This document shows, one piece after another, positions 37,353 through 40,721 of a DNA stretch of 40,721 nt; within the stretch, counting starts at the first letter, position 1, and each line of letters opens with the position of its first letter. The position numbers were made by a program, and so were the translations under genes. The stretch spans positions 1 to 40,721 of the forward strand of contig DASXVX010000030.1 of the NCBI GenBank assembly GCA_036504075.1, written 5' to 3'. The notes below the pieces were generated by a model, which saw nothing but the letters and a program-made list of their open reading frames with translations, ran no database searches and had not been told where the DNA came from. The stretch is from DASXVX01 sp036504075. GTDB taxonomy: Bacteria > Bacillota > Sulfobacillia > Symbiobacteriales > Symbiobacteriaceae.

Positions 37353-40300
37353 TCAGGAAGCATCTTTCCGCTCATACGTGAGTCCGAATACGGTATCCGT
37401 CACCAATCGCCGGAAGGACTCGTTGTCCATGAACTGTTTGAAGAACTCGGTGTCGTCCTTGAACAAGGCGCTCACGACCCGCACCAGCGTCACATCGAGC
37501 TCGATCCGGGCGTTCTGCTTATCCGAGTTCTGTTTGGCGTTCTGATAGGCCTTGTCGGCGGCGACGCGCTTTGGGATCTCCTCGGTGACCAGCCTTTGGA
37601 TGCGGTCGGTGTCGGTGAACGGGTAGTTCCCGAATTGATCATTGAAGGACTTGAGAATGTTGGAGAGTCGGTCGAGCTCCGGGTCTGACTTGTGGCCGCC
37701 GCCCGTGGTCGGCACCGGCTCGATCTCCGCGTCTTCGTCAGGAAGCTGGATCTCGATTACCGCCTTCTTTTCGACCCGGTAGCTGTCCATGTCGATTGCT
37801 TCGAGGATGCCCTTCGACAGGTCCTCTTCCGCCGGCGCCGGCAGCTTGGGCACGAGGAAGTTCAGGAAGATCGAAAGCTTCTCCCATTCGGCATTCGAAT
37901 ATGGCAGGATCGACGCAAGGAACCCATACGTGCGCAGGAACGTCTTGGCCGTGCCCTTGAAGTCCACCTGGCCGTCCTCGTCGAGCTCCTGCATGTAGAC
38001 GGCGACGCACGCGTCCAGGATTGGGTCGAACTGGTCGCGATCTGCCCCGCCGAGATAGACCTCCACGAGCCGGTCCACTTGTGCAGACGCATAGACCTGA
38101 TAGTTGTCCAGCGCGGCCTTCAAGTCGTGCAGCTTGTTGGGGTCGGTCTCCCCGCTGAGGATGGTCGTGCGGTAGTAGTCGGCGAACGCCTCCCGGATGG
38201 CGTCGGCGTCGTTCATGAAGTCGAGCACAAAGACATCGTGCTTCTGGGGACGTGCCCGGTTGAGGCGCGAGAGCGTCTGCACCGCCTTGATGCCCGATAG
38301 CACCTTATCGACGTACATCGTATGTAGGAGCGGCTCGTCGTAGCCGGTCTGGAACTTGTCGGCGCAGATCAGGAACCGGTACGGGTCCTCCTGGATTTTG
38401 TCGGCGATCTGGCTTGACGGGAAGCCGTTGAGCGACGCCTCGGTCACTTTTTCGCCGCCGTACTCGTGCTCGCCCGAGAAGGCGACAATGGCCCGATAGG
38501 GACTTTTGCGCTCAAGGAGGTAGTCCTGGAAGGCGTGGAAGTACTGAATCGCCCGTTCGATGCCGCTGGTCACCACCATCGCCCGCGCCTGGCCGCCGAT
38601 CTTGAACGGCGCCAACACCTGCTCGTGGAAGTGGTCCACCATGATCTCGGCCTTCAGCCGAATCGCGTGGTCGTTGCTTTCCACATAGCGGCGCAGCTTT
38701 TTCTGTGCGCGCTTCGTATCGAACTCGGGGTCGCTCTCGATTTTCTTGACGAGCTTGTAGTAGCTCTCCACCGGCGTGTATTGCTTGAGTACATCCAGGA
38801 TGAACCCCTCCTGGATCCCCTGCTTCATGGTGTAGCTGTGAAACGGCCGGTGCAGTGTCTGCCCACCCGCCGCGCCGGCCTCGCTGAAGATCTCCAGCGT
38901 CTTGTTCTTGGGCGTGGCGGTAAAGGCGAAGTAGCTGGCGTTCGGGAGGAGCTTGCGCCCCTCCATGATGCGGTTGATCCGGTCCTCATTCGTATCGTCG
39001 TCCTCTTTCACACCGACTGCCGAGAGCGCCTTGTTGAGCGCCGCCGAGGCGCTTCCACCCTGGCTGGAGTGCGCCTCGTCGATCATGATCGCAAACTTCC
39101 GGCCGCGGTGCTCGCTGCCGATCTCGTCGAGGATGAACGGGAACTTCTGCACCGTGGAGATGATGATCTTCTTTCCGCTCTCAATGAACTTGCGCAGGTC
39201 GCCGGAGCCCTCGGCGTGGCCGACCGTCGCGCCTACCTGGGCAAACCGCCGGATGGTGTCACGGATCTGCTGGTCGAGAATGCGCCGGTCGGTAACGACG
39301 ATGATCGAGTCGAAGACGGGCGCGTCGTCCTTGCGCAGCCCGATGAGCTGGTGGGCGAGCCAGGCGATTGAGTTGGACTTGCCGCTGCCCGCCGAGTGCT
39401 GGATGAGATACCGCTTGCCGGCGCCGTGCTGCCACGCGTCGGCGAGTAGCTTTCGGACCACGTCGAGCTGGTGGAAGCGCGGCCAGATCTGCTCCACCTT
39501 CTTCTTGCCGGTCTTCTCGTCCGGCTTCTCGACGATTTGGGCGTAGTTCTCGAGGATGTCGGTCAGGCCGGCGGGCGTGAGGATGCGCTTCCAGAGGTAG
39601 TCGGTTTTGAGCCCCTCGGGGTTCGGCGGGTTCCCGGCGCCGTCGTTCCAGCCCTGGTTGAAGGGCAGGAACCACGAGGCCTTTCCCTTGAGGTGCGTGC
39701 AGAAGCGCACCTCGTGGTCGTCAACGGCGAAGTGCACCACGCAGCGCCCGAACTCGAAGAGCTTCTCGCGCGGGTCGCGGTCGCGCTTGTACTGTTCCAC
39801 CGCGTCCAGGGCCGTCTGCTTGGTGAGGCTGTTCTTTAGCTCGAAGGTGGCCATCGGCAGGCCGTTAATGAAGAGGCACAGGTCGAGCGCTCGCTGGGTC
39901 TCGACGCGGCTGTACCGGAGCTGTCGGGTGACGCTGAAGCGGTTCAACGCGTAGCGCTCCGCGGCTGCCGGGTTGCCGGGCGAGGGGGTGCCGTAGAAGA
40001 GGTCGACGTGGTGCGGCCCGTCTTTCACGCCGTGTCGGAGCACGTCGATCACGCCGCGCTTGGAGACCTCGCCCTGCAGGCGGGCGAAGAACTTGCGGCG
40101 AGTGGGGCTGTCCTGGTCGAGGTCGAGGGCATCGGCGACCTTGGGCTGGGTGGCCTGCAGGAAGGTGCGGAGTTGCACGAGGTCGACGCAGTACTCGCGG
40201 TCGTAGTCCTGGGGGTCCCCGCCGATCCAGCCGTTGCCGGCGTAGGGGGCAGGGGTTTCGCTCACCTCGCCCGCTTGGGACGTGGCCGGGTCGCAGGGGG

Positions 40301-40361
40301 AGCCGGTCAGGGCCAGGCAGATCAGCCGCTCAAGGCCTTTCTCGCTGGTGTCGGTTGGCAT
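37353..40361 (-). CDS. hsdR: Type I restriction-modification system R subunit HsdR
   Basis: A 1002-residue DNA translocase-nuclease. The N-terminal nuclease motif is intact: D160 in RALDLCLFINGLPMATFELK, with ELK at 174-176. The SF2 helicase core has P-loop HSAGSGKSNSIA (322-333), IIVVTDRRILDQQI, and DEAH (428-431, MIDEAHSSQG). Motif VI-like QTLSRLNRARPQKHD is near residue 690. In a type I system it needs HsdM and HsdS, which are not in the window: the gene before it (40490) is divergent and unrelated in sequence, and the gene after it is the LCP gene. The ATG has GGAGGCG upstream. The protein ends just beside the repeat array. Confidence 0.93.
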   Translation of the reverse strand: MPTDTSEKGLERLICLALTGSPCDPATSQAGEVSETPAPYAGNGWIGGDPQDYDREYCVDLVQLRTFLQATQPKVADALDLDQDSPTRRKFFARLQGEVSKRGVIDVLRHGVKDGPHHVDLFYGTPSPGNPAAAERYALNRFSVTRQLRYSRVETQRALDLCLFINGLPMATFELKNSLTKQTALDAVEQYKRDRDPREKLFEFGRCVVHFAVDDHEVRFCTHLKGKASWFLPFNQGWNDGAGNPPNPEGLKTDYLWKRILTPAGLTDILENYAQIVEKPDEKTGKKKVEQIWPRFHQLDVVRKLLADAWQHGAGKRYLIQHSAGSGKSNSIAWLAHQLIGLRKDDAPVFDSIIVVTDRRILDQQIRDTIRRFAQVGATVGHAEGSGDLRKFIESGKKIIISTVQKFPFILDEIGSEHRGRKFAIMIDEAHSSQGGSASAALNKALSAVGVKEDDDTNEDRINRIMEGRKLLPNASYFAFTATPKNKTLEIFSEAGAAGGQTLHRPFHSYTMKQGIQEGFILDVLKQYTPVESYYKLVKKIESDPEFDTKRAQKKLRRYVESNDHAIRLKAEIMVDHFHEQVLAPFKIGGQARAMVVTSGIERAIQYFHAFQDYLLERKSPYRAIVAFSGEHEYGGEKVTEASLNGFPSSQIADKIQEDPYRFLICADKFQTGYDEPLLHTMYVDKVLSGIKAVQTLSRLNRARPQKHDVFVLDFMNDADAIREAFADYYRTTILSGETDPNKLHDLKAALDNYQVYASAQVDRLVEVYLGGADRDQFDPILDACVAVYMQELDEDGQVDFKGTAKTFLRTYGFLASILPYSNAEWEKLSIFLNFLVPKLPAPAEEDLSKGILEAIDMDSYRVEKKAVIEIQLPDEDAEIEPVPTTGGGHKSDPELDRLSNILKSFNDQFGNYPFTDTDRIQRLVTEEIPKRVAADKAYQNAKQNSDKQNARIELDVTLVRVVSALFKDDTEFFKQFMDNESFRRLVTDTVFGLTYERKDAS

Positions 40362-40489
40362 AATTCACGCCTCCAGTATCTGGGTCATAGCGTTTCGAAT
40401 GGCTTGTGTCGCACAAACATGTTGCGGGGGCGGCTCAAAGGTGATAGGTCGACGCCGTCGAAGCAATATACGGGAAGGAGTTGATTCCT

Positions 40490-40721
40490 GTGGACGGGGA
40501 GGAGTTTTCTGCCCTGGTGGGGGCGGTCAAGGAGATAGCGGCTGCTGTGAAGCGCATTGAAGACCGGCTGGACCATATGGACGGTCGGCAGGCGCGCATG
40601 GAATCCGATTTGCAGGAATTCCGCAGGGAGACTCGGGTGCAATTGACCATGGTTGGGCGACGCCTGGACCACCACGATCGAATGTTGATGGATCATGACC
40701 GCAGAGTCATGGAGGTCGAGA
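40490..40721 (+). CDS. Coiled-coil protein, 3' end outside the window
   Basis: A plus-strand frame with a GTG at 40490 and AAGGAG 9 bases upstream runs open to the window end, giving 77 residues so far. It reads VDGEEFSALVGAVKEIAAAV, then KRIEDRLDHMDGRQARMESD and LQEFRRETRVQLTMVGRRLD. This is a highly charged heptad pattern typical of a coiled coil. No known family can be assigned from the fragment. It is divergent from hsdR with a 128-base gap. Truncated at the 3' side by the window edge, not by mutation. Confidence 0.6.
   Translation, partial: MDGEEFSALVGAVKEIAAAVKRIEDRLDHMDGRQARMESDLQEFRRETRVQLTMVGRRLDHHDRMLMDHDRRVMEVE

Noticed and set aside
36917..37688. Frames through the tandem array giving Pro/Gly-rich repeat peptides
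   Set aside because: The 22-base period is not a multiple of three, all three frames are open by repeat composition, and the longer frames run into hsdR antisense.

Overview
The window looks like a high-GC, spore-forming Firmicute chromosome. My best guess is a Symbiobacterium-type lineage; this is inference from recalled gene content, not a search. The signs are strong purine-rich ribosome binding sites, many GTG/TTG starts, a gerA-type germination operon with a YhcN-like lipoprotein gene, a DUF2953-GerW pair, lipobox signals and no outer-membrane genes. I see no transposase, integrase, CRISPR array, complete tRNA or rRNA.

Layout. 1-7.8 kb holds housekeeping genes: Mn superoxide dismutase, a STAS protein, uridine kinase, a NifU-type Fe-S protein, an AhpD-like protein, secD-secF, an HD hydrolase, signal peptidase I and a small orphan gene with its own promoter and terminator. 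7.8-13.0 kb is a minus-strand sugar operon (PHP protein, GH4 glycosidase, ChbG/YdjC deacetylase, PTS EIICBA). 13.1-18.5 kb holds a repeat-rich lipoprotein gene and then sporulation and germination genes: a YhcN-like lipoprotein, GerA-, GerB- and GerC-type subunits and a 58-residue two-helix protein. 18.5-23.4 kb holds a TPR-like protein, an MreB/Mbl homologue, an M20 dipeptidase, DUF2953 and GerW/YtfJ.

23.5-32.2 kb is a respiratory block on the minus strand. A sensor kinase with an extracytoplasmic c-heme motif and its response regulator come first. A nitrate-to-ammonium operon follows: tetraheme NapC-like protein, NapD, NapA, a NapH-NapG fusion, NrfH and NrfA. NapA would reduce nitrate to nitrite and NrfA would reduce nitrite to ammonium, both outside the membrane, with quinol electrons delivered by the tetraheme proteins and NapHG. 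No napB is present.

32.2-35.2 kb holds a MarR-type regulator, then glpD preceded by a very long leader hairpin and followed by glpP, the glycerol-3-phosphate antiterminator. These fit a self-contained antitermination circuit. 35.2-40.7 kb holds a LytR-CpsA-Psr protein, an array of 16 tandem ~22-bp repeats, a type I restriction HsdR without visible hsdM or hsdS, and the start of a divergent coiled-coil gene cut by the window end.

Most notable points: the glpD leader/GlpP pair, the napB-less nap-nrf operon with a NapHG fusion and heme-sensor kinase, the ordered tandem array beside an orphan hsdR, and the small ger-operon membrane protein.
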